DNA of 64,000 nt, taken from the NCBI RefSeq assembly GCF_035222485.1, contig NC_085922.1, forward strand, positions 1,999,001-2,063,000, given 5' to 3'. The position numbers and the translations under genes were made by a program. The notes beneath the pieces were generated by a model, which did not search any database, had not been told where the DNA came from, and saw only the letters and a list, made by a program, of their open reading frames with translations. Shown piece by piece: positions 55,185 to 64,000 of the stretch. Numbering within the stretch: the stretch's first letter is position 1; each line of letters opens with the position of its first letter. Source of the DNA: Podospora pseudoanserina. Lineage: Eukaryota; Ascomycota; Sordariomycetes; Sordariales; Podosporaceae.

Positions 55185-57030
55185 ATGTCTGCCCAAAAGT
55201 ACGATGATAGCAGGTTCACACGCCGGGCTTGTGTGACTGGTTTGGTCTTGTGTTGGTTTGTTGCTGTAGGCAGTATCATCGGAGGTGGACTATGTCTCTA
55301 CAAGGAGGTCCGCGATGACGATTCAATCCGGATCGACTTGTCCAACAGATGGAGAGAGCTTCTCCCTCTCGGACTGAACATATTCAGTAGGTTGTCGCAA
55401 AACTCCTTCCCTGGCTGGTACTGCAGGACAGCTAACCACAGTCTGACTCAAAGTTACCCTACTCAACGATAGCATGGGATACATCCATGCCGTTGCTCTC
55501 CGTTGGTCTCTCATAAGAGAAGGGAGCCTAGACTTCAACTCGAACCTGCGTCTACTCACATTCTCCAAGAAAAGTCCCCCGAACGGTTATATCCCCAACT
55601 TTCTCTACCTTTTCGGAATCATACTCGCCTATGGTGCTACATCTGTCATATTCTTGAGCCTTAACCCCGAGCTCGCCCGTCTGCTAGGCAAGTCCTACGA
55701 AATCACCGACACAAGGGGTGTCCATCTAAACGGCATTGCTCTCATTATTCTCGGCTGCGGCTTTCTCCTCCAAGCCGCCGTTACCAACTGGGCCTTGGCG
55801 GGTACTAAGATTCCCACATGGAGCTCGAACCCGCTCATCATTGCGAACACGTGCATGAATCATGATACCGAACACTACCAGGTCATGCCTCGCCAAGGCC
55901 GCTGTATGATGGGAGTTCACCTGGCAGGGAATGACATCAAGGCCATCCGACCTACTCGAAAGCAAAGGCCAATGATTACAGCACATCCCCATGTCCGCCG
56001 TGTGTTGTATCTCTTGTGGGCTCTTCCAATCCTGAGCGGCGTTTGGGGAGGCGGTGTCTACGGTTACCTCTTACGTGGGAGTAAAAATGGGATCTTTGGG
56101 CGGTCATGGAGTCTTCTCCCAGAGTTTCCACCTCACATAGACGAGAACTGCCACACTAAGCAATGTACTGACGGGACATCAGTACTGAACCTGGGCTGGA
56201 GTACCACCGGTGGTGCGGCTGGTACAACGGGTGGCGTCTTCCTCATCATTGCGATCCAGTCTGTGGTCACTCTCTCTCTTCATTGTGCCGAACTGATCGT
56301 GAATCTTTCACGGGACGAAGGCATATACAGGAAGCTGATCGGACCAAGAGGCACCAACGGGCACTTCAACTCAGTCGTGGAAGCCTTCACCTCATGGCAA
56401 ACAATTTTTTTGTTTACTCTCAAATCCGGTGTTCACTGGATGTTCGGTTTGGCTATTAATCTCCAATTTCAGCTGGGGGTCAACATGTACCCCTCACAAA
56501 TATTTTACTTTGGTGGCCTAACTTTGGTGGCCGCCTTGTTTGGTTTGCTCCTGTCTTTGCAGCGCCCATCAGGTTACTTGCCGCCAACATACGGCCACAT
56601 CCAAACTATCGCCGACATTATTGACGAATGGGCGGATTCTGGATGCATGTTTTGGGGTGAGAAGGGTCCACATTACACCGGAACAAGCACCAAGCGGCTC
56701 AAACAACCCAATCCAAACGTTGAGTACGGGGGAATGAAGAAGGGCGACGGCCAAGGGAGTCACAGTGACGATATCACGGTGATACCTCTTGAAACCTTCA
56801 GTCCAGCCAGTCTGGTAGCCTCACCACCAATGGACCAGAGCTTTGGCTATGTCTCTCCGGTTGTTCAGACACCTCCTTCGGCAAATGCTGCCTGGGGCCA
56901 GCCGTGGCAACAACAGCAGCATCAGACGAGCTACGAAAGTCTCAACAGCAGGTTCTCGGGACAGACTGGGTATTCGGGGTATAGCAACCAGAGCACACAA
57001 CCATTCTTGCACAGTTATAGGAGCTATTAG
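55185..57030 (+). CDS. Fungal polytopic membrane protein of unknown function, 592 aa
   Basis: Exons are 55185-55386 and 55454-57030. I chose donor GTAGGT at 55387 and acceptor CAAAG at 55453, which gives the smooth junction LNIFITLLNDSMGYIHAVAL; another donor nearby (GTTGTC with CGATAG) also keeps frame but fits less well. About eight membrane segments are visible: TGLVLCWFVAVGSIIGGGLC, NFLYLFGIILAYGATSVIFL, IALIILGCGFLLQAAVTNWA, RVLYLLWALPILSGVWGGGV, GGVFLIIAIQSVVTLSLHCA, TIFLFTLKSGVHWMFGLAIN and GGLTLVAALFGLLLSLQ. A conserved-looking cytosolic motif follows (PPTYGHIQTIADIIDEWADS, then FWGEKG), and the C-terminus is a Gln/Ser/Tyr-rich tail. I do not recognise a characterised family; it looks like an ascomycete-specific integral membrane protein. 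Confidence 0.8.
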
Positions 57031-57992
57031 AATCCTCAAGGCGGAGTTGTTATTGTATGAGTACCACATGGTTTTCTTTGGCTTGGGAGCACTCGTGGGA
57101 GTTTTTGGCTTGGGGTTGGATATCAGATTTATGGTTAAGCATTGCGGCTGGAAATGGCGGAAAAGGCTCCTTGGGTAATGTTCAGATTGGCGTGGATTGG
57201 CTTTGAAAAGTTTTACGAAAAATAAAGCATATCTATCATGAATTAAAGTGTATATATCATGAATCTTCTGAGCAAATTTTCGACCTTTTGCTCAGTTCTG
57301 CACCTCTGTTGTAGAGTGTCTATGCGATATGGCGGACTGGAACAAGGCTGGACCCCAACGCCGGCGGGTATACGAGCGTACCTTATCGTTACATATAATC
57401 ACTAGATCTGTCGGTATTGGTGTTGACGGGTAAGTGTTTTTTCCTCCTTTTCCTCACACCTGTTTCTGCTTGTCGGTTCATCATCGTGATGTTTGATGTT
57501 TGGTGTTGTGCAGTGCATTCAAGCTTTCCCACTGTCTGGCAACCGTCAACCTGCTGGCAAGCACTGTTGGCCAGAGCCCACCTCCAAGTGGCGGTGCTCT
57601 GGGGTAGCTGCACCCAAAAGGTGGTGGGAGGAGGGGCGGAGGTCGCACGGGCCTTGGCGCTAGAGCTCAAAAGCGGGAGGCTGAAGCTGCCGAGTTTTCA
57701 TAGGCTGGTTTTTCTCTCTCGCATCGGTGCTCTTCTCCCTCTTTCTCCCAAACCTAACCAACGGCGAAAACAATGCTGCACAACGCCTCCAGCCGGACAC
57801 CATCATAACACCAGGAAAATCGTCTCTGCGGAGCGATTCTGTTTTCATTCTCATCTTTCTCTTTTACATGGTTTAATACCCCCAACAAGTCGCTTCACTA
57901 CCAGCACTTTCAAAGCCACCATTTATCGCGTGCCCTTCCCCTCATTCTAGCAGGCGGTTGTATTTGGTTTTTCCGCGCCCTAATAAGCCACC
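57031..57992. promoter_or_regulatory. Intergenic/promoter region upstream of SCD6
   Basis: 962 bases; the frame at 57417-57950 shows no domain. The last 250 bases are pyrimidine-rich and probably form the SCD6 leader. Confidence 0.4.
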
Positions 57993-60037
57993 ATGTCCGA
58001 TTATATCGGGTTCGTTGTTGCCAACTCTTGCTGTTTCTTCGACTGATTGCTAACTCTTTCGAATACAGATCCAGAATATCCCTCATATCCAAGAGCGACA
58101 TCCGCTATGTCGGCACACTTGCGAGCATCAACTCGGATGACTCGACTGTCTCGCTCGAAAATGTGAGGACGTTTGGCACTGAGGGCCGCAAGGGCAAGAT
58201 CGAGGAAGAGGTCCCCCCTTCCGACCAGGTCTACGAGTACATTGTCTTCCGCGGAACGGATGTCAAGGATCTCAGGATCGAGGAGGGTCCCGCCGCCAAG
58301 GAGAACAAGCCGCCGGCTGTCCCCAACGATCCTGCCATTGTTGGTGTGAGTCTACCTTTTTTCTTTCACTGTTCTGCCCATGGCCATTGTTATGATGAAA
58401 TATTTTCGGATGTAAAATCATATTTGTCTGAAAAGCGCAAAAACCCCATGTTGATAATTTCCGTTGCCTTCCTTCTGATCATCTGGCCACGCACACTCTT
58501 TGCAAAGCTCAAGCCCTATGTGGAGTAACTGCTGACCAAAATCACTCAGGCTCGCCCTCGGCCTGGCAACGTCGCTCCTGGCCCACCTGGTGGTCCTCAA
58601 GGCCCTCCACAAGGTCCCGGTCCCATCGGGCACCCAGGCCCGCACGGCGCTCCGAATCAGCCGCAGCCTCCTCCAGGCGCACCTGGTTATGGCTACTTCC
58701 CTCCTCACATGGGAGGATGGGGTGGCCGTCCAGCTCCTGGTGGCCCCGGTGGTCCCAGTCCAGGCCCCGTAGGTCCAGGTGGTCCCGGTCCTTTTGGCAT
58801 GCCCTACCCGCAGCCGGGGTGGTTCCCGCCGGGACAAGAGTTTCCGCCAATGGGTCCCGGGCAATGGAACCCGTATCCTCAGTTTCCTCCTGGTCCTGGT
58901 GGTCCTGGTGGCCCTGGTGCTCCAGGTGGTCCTCCCGGTTTCCCTGCCGCTCCTGGTGCACCTGGACAAGGTCGTCAGTCGGCTGACCAGACGCCCAGCA
59001 ACCAGGGTCCAGGCCAAAAGCCCTCACCCATCGGTCCTTCTGGAGAAAAGAAGGCCCCGACTCCAGGACTCAATGCTCAGCCTTCGGAGTCGAAGCCCAT
59101 GATCCCACCTCCTCAGCAATCTGCGGGTGGTCCGGCACCTCCTCCGCCCGTCGCTTCCAAGCCCACTGCCGAGGAAGTCAAGGCCACGGCAGCTAATCTC
59201 GCCCAGCCTACTGCTCCGGCTTCCTCTCAGGGCATTCCCACAGGTCCCAAGAGCGATCGCCCTGTGCAGATTCTGCCCGCTATCCCCCTTCCAGTTGGCT
59301 TGACCTCTAGAGTTGCTCAGCCATCGCCCTCCGCCACCAGATCCGAGCAGAACAATGCCGGCGCTACACCCGCTGCATTGCGCGATGCCACTCAGGCTGC
59401 CAAGGAAGCCGTTGCCAATGCGATGGCTCAGATGGAGAACAATGCATACGCTCAAATTGCCAGCCAGGGCGCTGCTGTTGACAACTTGACCAAGAAGGTC
59501 AACGAGATGAGGGTCAATGCGGCTCGTGGTGGTCATGCCCCTCGCGGTGGAGGCGGACGTGGACGTGGAGGTGCTCGCCCTGCTGCCAAGGTGGAGGTCC
59601 CTGATTCCGACTACGATTTTGCGACTGCGAATGCCAAGTTCAACAAGCAGGACCTTGTCCGTGAGGCTATCGCTGGTGGCTCGCCAATTGTGGAAGCTCC
59701 CACCCCAGAGGCTGTTGCGCCCGAAGCCCCTGTTGAGAGCACCGAAGCGGTTGAACCCGCTTACAACAAGCAGCGGTCGTTCTTTGACAACATCTCTAGC
59801 GACCTGAAGGACAGGGAGAATGCTTCTCAGAAGCCAGGCGGCCGTGAGTGGCGTGGAGAGGAACAGAGGAAGAACATTGAGACCTTTGGCCAAGGCAGCG
59901 TCGACGGTGGTTACCGTGGTTATCGCGGCGGTCGGGGCCGTGGCCGTGGAGGTCGTGGACGTGGATTCCGCGGAGGACGGGGCGGTAATAATGGTGGATA
60001 TCGCCCCCAACAACAGCAAACACAGGCGCCCCAGTAG
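57993..60037 (+). CDS. SCD6: LSm14-family mRNP/translation repressor Scd6 (Sum2), 593 aa
   Basis: RNA-binding P-body protein that represses translation initiation through eIF4G and promotes decapping with Dcp2/Dhh1. Exons are 57993-58009 (only 17 nt), 58069-58345 and 58550-60037; the introns are 59 and 204 nt with acceptors TACAG and CTCAG. The LSm14 domain covers residues 1-85 (MSDYIGSRISLISKSDIRYV, DDSTVSLENVRTFGTEGRKG, YEYIVFRGTDVKDLRIEE). A long Pro/Gly-rich middle part follows (GGPGGPGAPGG). The FDF-like segment is DSDYDFATANAKFNKQDLV, the FFD box is YNKQRSFFDNISSD, and the TFG box is RKNIETFGQG. The C-terminus is RGG-rich (RGGRGRGRGGRGRGFRGG), the part that binds eIF4G and RNA in yeast. 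The order matches the family exactly. The identification is very sure. Confidence 0.95.
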
Positions 60038-60962
60038 AGGGTGTGACCTTTTCTTACCCGTCCAACACTAATTTGACATGACTCGATGTTCTGTACGACT
60101 AGTCAATACCTGGATCTGGGATTTCACTTTTTCTTTCTCATTGGCGGCATGGGAATCTCAAGCCTGGTGTTTGTTTCTGGACGGGAGTTGGAAGGACGAA
60201 GCTACGACGGGAAAACGTTTTGTTTTTATGATGACTTAGCGAAGGTTGCTTTTTTACGATACTTCGCAACAGGCAGGGCGAAAGGGCGCTTCAGACTTTG
60301 GCTCCTACATCGAGGCTAGGGCTGCATCTATCGGGACTGGATTACTGGGTAGATGCAATTAGCGTCTGAGGTTTGAAGGGGTGTGTCTCTTTAGGTTGAT
60401 GTGCTCAGTTACGAGCGTGCTGAAATCAGACAGCATGGGCGCAGGGAGGTCTCGGTTTAAATGGCCTCCCTGGTTTGCGGCGATATGCGTGGGGATTCCC
60501 AAAAAATAAAGAAGATATTCAGCCGTCGAGGCTGGTATTCTGGGCTTTTACTGTTTGTTCTGCTCTGCGTGATTGTGATTTCTCCCCTCATGAGTCTCTC
60601 AACTCTCGGAGTGTATGGTAGGGTCGATGCTTCAATAAGCGCGCCTCTCATATGGTGTTTCTCTCATTTTCTTATCACCAGTGTGGTCTACGAGCAGGGA
60701 AATTCTCCCAAATGACGTCTTCTACTCATGCCGCAGCACAACTAGAACTAACAGGAAGCATGACATTTGAGTCGACCGTGATCGTTCTTACTTGGGCACC
60801 TGGGGGTATGCTCTCAAGTTACGTATCTCAACTGCGGGAAGATCACCATATTCACACATGCTACTTCAAGCCAGAACCCATAAACAGATATGTACACGCT
60901 TCAAACAAAAGACTATCTACACCTGCTTAACGCCCCCTCTCCTCCAAGTCATTCTTCCCCCA
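60038..60962. other. Convergent intergenic region; nothing seen
   Basis: 925 bases between the stops of SCD6 (+) and the pirin gene (-). The frames at 60086-60319 and 60461-60715 contain hydrophobic stretches but have no recognisable family or splice links; they are probably 3' UTR. Confidence 0.4.
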
Positions 60963-62144
60963 CTAATGAACCATACTCTTCCCAATCTCACTCCTCCACC
61001 CCTTTGCCCTCTCGAACCCGTTGGTGTGGCTCTGATAGTCGACAAACGCCTGGTAGACCTCCTCCTGGCTGTTGAGCACAAAAGGACCATACTGCACAAC
61101 AGGCTGATCCATCATCTGCCCGGCAACCAGGACGAACCTCCCCGGTTTTGTCTCGGTCTCCTCCACCCGTGCAACAACCCCATCCTCCTCTTTTCCGTTG
61201 CCAAAAACGACGTTGTGCCACTGTGAGACTTTCTTCTCTTCTTGGGGCCCGTCACTGAAAGTGACGTCTGCCCCCTCGAGAATATAAGCGAACCCTTGCC
61301 ACCCCTGGGGAACCTCCTGCTCGATCTTCCCCCCCGGTTGGACCTCCACGTCATAGAACACCACGGGTGTGTACGCTAGATCTTTGAGGGACTCGACACC
61401 GTACGACTTGCCAGAAATAACCTTGATCTTGACTTTGCCGTCTTCGGTGATGACGGTGGGTATCTCCTCCGCTTTGAGATCCCGATACCGTGGCTCACAG
61501 TATTTTAGTTCCTTGGGGAGGTCAACCCAGAGCTGCAGGCCGATGTTGGGGGAACCGTCGGGGTTTTGGCGGGGCATCTCGGCGTGCATGATGCCTTTGC
61601 CGGCGGTCATGAACTGGAGGTCGCCCGGGTTGAGGGTGCCGCGGTTGCCGGCGAAGTCTTCGTGGTCCATGCCGCCGGTGAGGAGGTAGGTTATTGTTTC
61701 TTGGCCGCGGTGGGGGTGGTCTGGGAAGCCGGCGCCGGGGGAGACGGAGAAGTGGTCGAGCATGAGGAAGGGGTTGAGGGAGCGGAGGGAGGGGGTGCCG
61801 ATGGAGCGGCGGACTGTGGCGCCTGCGCCTTCGGACTGCTGCTTTGCGAGGAGGGTTTTGAGGATGCGGCGGGGGAGGGTGATGCGGGACATTGTTGCTA
61901 GCTGGGCTGGTGTGATGACGGTGGTAGTGGTGGTGGGTGGTGGTGAGGATATGTCTGATGAGGGGGTGGCAGAGGTGAGGTTCAAGTAGTTCTTGATGTT
62001 GTCTCTGAGGATGTCCAACGAGGCAGGGATGTCAATGTTTTTGATGTGCTCAAGCTCAAAGGCTGGGTTGGTGGTATAAAAGTAAGCAAAAAGCACACTG
62101 GCGAGCACAACCGTGAGTGAAGATATCCAAGAAAAAGTCTTCAT
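60963..62144 (-). CDS. Pirin-family cupin protein with N-terminal membrane anchor, 393 aa
   Basis: Single exon. Residues about 100-393 form the two-cupin pirin fold: RRSIGTPSLRSLNPFLMLDH, the metal site with HPHRGQE (two His), GNRGTLNPGDLQFMTAGKGI followed by HAEMP (His, Glu), then GLQLWVDLPKELKYCEPRY. Pirins bind Fe(II) in the first cupin; family members act as nuclear cofactors or quercetin dioxygenases, so the reaction here is unknown. The first 25 residues (MKTFSWISSLTVVLASVLFA) look like a signal anchor, followed by a Ser/Thr/Pro-rich linker. A second Met at residue 85 (MSRITLPRRILKTL) would give a normal soluble pirin of about 309 residues. The 5' half is C-rich and the 3' half G-rich on the coding strand. 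The fold call is very sure; the membrane form depends on which Met is used. Confidence 0.92.
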   Translation of the reverse strand: MKTFSWISSLTVVLASVLFAYFYTTNPAFELEHIKNIDIPASLDILRDNIKNYLNLTSATPSSDISSPPPTTTTTVITPAQLATMSRITLPRRILKTLLAKQQSEGAGATVRRSIGTPSLRSLNPFLMLDHFSVSPGAGFPDHPHRGQETITYLLTGGMDHEDFAGNRGTLNPGDLQFMTAGKGIMHAEMPRQNPDGSPNIGLQLWVDLPKELKYCEPRYRDLKAEEIPTVITEDGKVKIKVISGKSYGVESLKDLAYTPVVFYDVEVQPGGKIEQEVPQGWQGFAYILEGADVTFSDGPQEEKKVSQWHNVVFGNGKEEDGVVARVEETETKPGRFVLVAGQMMDQPVVQYGPFVLNSQEEVYQAFVDYQSHTNGFERAKGWRSEIGKSMVH

Positions 62145-63013
62145 CTGAAATTATCTCAAGGTCACAGCTTCTTATAGATCTGTGAGCGGATGGTGAAAAT
62201 CGCTGGGATTACAAGAAAAAAGACAAAGTGAACTAATGATTTATAAATGATGAACAACCCGCTATCTCAAGAACTCTCTTGAATCTTCCTCCCCCCCCCT
62301 CCCCCCATCCCGCTTCTCTCATCATCGTTGCTGTCAGATCGATGAAGCTGCCGGAAAAGAGCTGGTGGCGGGGTCAGTTTGGCCCCAAAAGGCTTAGCGC
62401 ATCGCTGACAGCACGTTAGTAATCGGTTGAAAAGCGACGGAGGGCGAAACAGTGGGGACGAGCTCACGATGAGCTAAGCTCTGAATAAGACATAAACTCA
62501 TGAGCCTATCACCGCCCGAGATATTAGAACTTTGCTGAGGAAGAATACATTATTGTTTGTAGTTGACGGTCCAGCCAGCTGTGTTCTTAGTCGACCAATG
62601 TGTGAGACTGACATTGGGGACTTCACCAAGAAGCGAGTGTCCCTAGGCTGCGCTTATGTCTTTCCCAGTGAGCATTTGTCACAATAGAGGCAAGCTCGTT
62701 TGTTTTAAATTTACTTGATTGTTTGTTGTATCTCTAAACTTTCCAAGTCTATGGCCATATATATACTATTATTACACAAAAGAAACATTCTCTTCTTTTA
62801 ATCGGGGCCTACCCCCAAACCCCAAAAACGCATACCCGATCAAGGCGAAAAAAATAACAAACGCTCCTACCCCAATTTTACACTCCATATCTGTCCCATC
62901 CCGTCGACACGTTTGTTGTTCCTTGTCCTTCGGTCCTGTTCTTGTTGTTGTTGTCCCTTGTGTTCATATATGTGCCCTCGACTCCTCATCAACACCCTTC
63001 CTTCGGTGATGCC
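62145..63013. other. Intergenic; nothing seen
   Basis: 869 bases between the pirin start and the stop of the rhodopsin-domain gene, both minus. It is AT-richer around 62480-62800 and C-rich at 62280-62310. No recognisable gene. Confidence 0.4.
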
Positions 63014-64000
63014 TTATTTCAGAATCGTATCCGTGCTCCCGGCTTCCAGACCACCCTTCTGCACGCTGTGTAATTGGTAATCCCCCTTCAAACCGTTTGC
63101 CTCGTCAAAAGTCTTGTTTCCACCCTTTGACCCCGTAGCAGTGGTGCCACCCCATGAGCTGCCGTACGGCGTCGACTTCTTTTGCGAGCTGTTCCAGCCC
63201 ATTCTGGGCAGGTAGGCCGTGACGAGCTTCTTGAGTCTCATGGCGCAGCCGCAGACGATGCCGATGTTGACCTCCACGATGGACCAGATGCCGAGAATGC
63301 CTTCCTCCCAGGAGAGATCATCTGATGACCCGAGGGAGATGGAATAGGGCAGGCGCGCAATGGAGCAGATGACGACACTGTGGGGAATAACGATTAGTCT
63401 GATGCGGAGGTAATGAGGCAGTGAGAGAAGCAAAAACATACGCAGAGCCCAGAGCCAAAATACCTCCTACAGATAACTTCTGCTTGAAGCTCAGCTGCAA
63501 GCTGATAATGGTGGGAATGGGAAGCAAGATGACGGCAATGTCAGACGCAATGTTCAACACTGACTGCGAAATGGCAACGTTCATCAAGCACTTGATCGTC
63601 TCGTCACCCTTGAGCGGCGTGCAGGGCCCTCCGGTCAGGTAGGTCAGCACCAAAGTGTAGACAAAAATGCATACTCCAATAACCACAACGCAGATACGGT
63701 ATATGACCGAAGGATTGATCTTGAACAAGACAGTCAACATGGCCATCTTGGTCACAGCCGGTGTGATGAGATAGATAAGCGTGTTGGGGAGCAGCTTGTT
63801 GTTGAACTCGAGTAGGTTCATCCAGTTGGACGCAAAGATCTCCGTCATGTGTCGCGCCCACCCATAGTCCATCAGCTTAACCATGGTGATGAAGTAGGCT
63901 AGTGCAAGGCCATAACATAGTGTCAAGATGACTGTGCAGAAAAAAAGCCAGGTCAGTGATGAACGCAAGACGACAACCAGAGCAACCTACTCAAATCGAT
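63014..64000 (-). CDS. Fungal rhodopsin-domain integral membrane protein, 3' part (partial)
   Basis: C-terminal 287 residues of a seven-helix membrane protein of the fungal rhodopsin-domain (PTH11-related, SAT20-like) group; the gene runs off the right edge. Exons are 63991-64000 (end of an upstream exon), 63442-63931 and 63014-63377; the introns are 63932-63990 (GTAGGT..GCACAG) and 63378-63441 (GTATGT..CCACAG). Segments visible are TLCYGLALAYFITMVKLMDY, LIYLITPAVTKMAMLTVLFK, RICVVVIGVCIFVYTLVLTY followed by LTGGPC, then QSVLNIASDIAVILLPIPTI, KLSVGGILALGSAVVICSIA and GIWSIVEVNIGIVCGCAMRL. The short cytosolic tail is Gly/Lys-rich. The family is recognised by the order GWARH, CxP loop and DIAVILLPIP. 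Ligand and role are unknown. Confidence 0.85.

Noticed and set aside
59024-60019. Long minus-strand frame (331 codons) opposite SCD6.
   Set aside because: Shadow of the Gly/Pro-rich coding sequence; low complexity, no domain.

Overview
The window is nuclear DNA of a filamentous ascomycete, most likely a Sordariomycete close to the Sordariales (Podospora/Chaetomium type). The grounds are short introns (about 48-230 nt) with GT(A/R)NGT donors and CTRAC-like branch sites, single-copy genes typical of the group, a Zn2Cys6 regulator, a Sog2/RAM protein, a fungal rhodopsin-domain protein, and gene relics whose stop codons look like C-to-T damage of the kind left by RIP. No bacterial, viral or plasmid features were seen.

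Left part (1-27 kb), ordinary and gene-dense. The 3' end of the SUMO E1 subunit Uba2 is followed by an SDR oxidoreductase (-) divergent from a sphingoid-base-phosphate phosphatase (+). Then come a large KDM4-type JmjC histone demethylase (+) convergent with the exosome helicase Mtr4 (-), the very-long-chain enoyl-CoA reductase Tsc13 (+), a BLOC1S1-like protein (-), the RAM-pathway LRR protein Sog2 (-), and a short RecQ-type helicase (+).

Middle part (27-37 kb). This holds the Dsc E3 ligase subunit Dsc3 (-), two degenerate 21-bp minisatellite arrays with a diverged 125-bp direct repeat, a Rho-like GTPase with a long N-terminal extension and an in-frame TAG (-), a Bna3-type kynurenine aminotransferase (+), and a Zn2Cys6 transcription factor (-). 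A 3.5-kb gene-poor stretch with a (TTG)n tract follows, ending at the copper chaperone Atx1 (-).

Accessory island (about 41-51.5 kb). This is a decayed block. It holds an FHA-Ser/Thr-kinase pseudogene (-), a pseudogene of an unrecognised family with a clean 223-bp internal inversion (+), an orphan fragment (+), an Est1-type pseudogene with many C-to-T-type stops (-), further weak relics, a Myb/SANT-like gene without an ATG, and a small membrane protein (-). It interrupts otherwise conserved housekeeping gene order.

Right part (51.7-64 kb). Normal genes resume: the ribosome-quality-control factor Rqc1/Tcf25 (-), an uncharacterised polytopic membrane protein (+), the LSm14/Scd6 mRNP protein (+), a pirin with an N-terminal membrane anchor (-), and the 3' part of a fungal rhodopsin-domain membrane protein (-).

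The genes do not form an operon or an obvious metabolic cluster. Two lipid genes (the sphingoid-phosphate phosphatase and Tsc13) both belong to sphingolipid/ceramide metabolism but are 15 kb apart. The most unusual material is the 41-51.5 kb island, the 21-bp arrays, the GTPase nonsense codon, and a repeated 5'-C-rich to 3'-G-rich switch inside genes on both strands. All exon borders were read by eye from splice signals and frame continuity.
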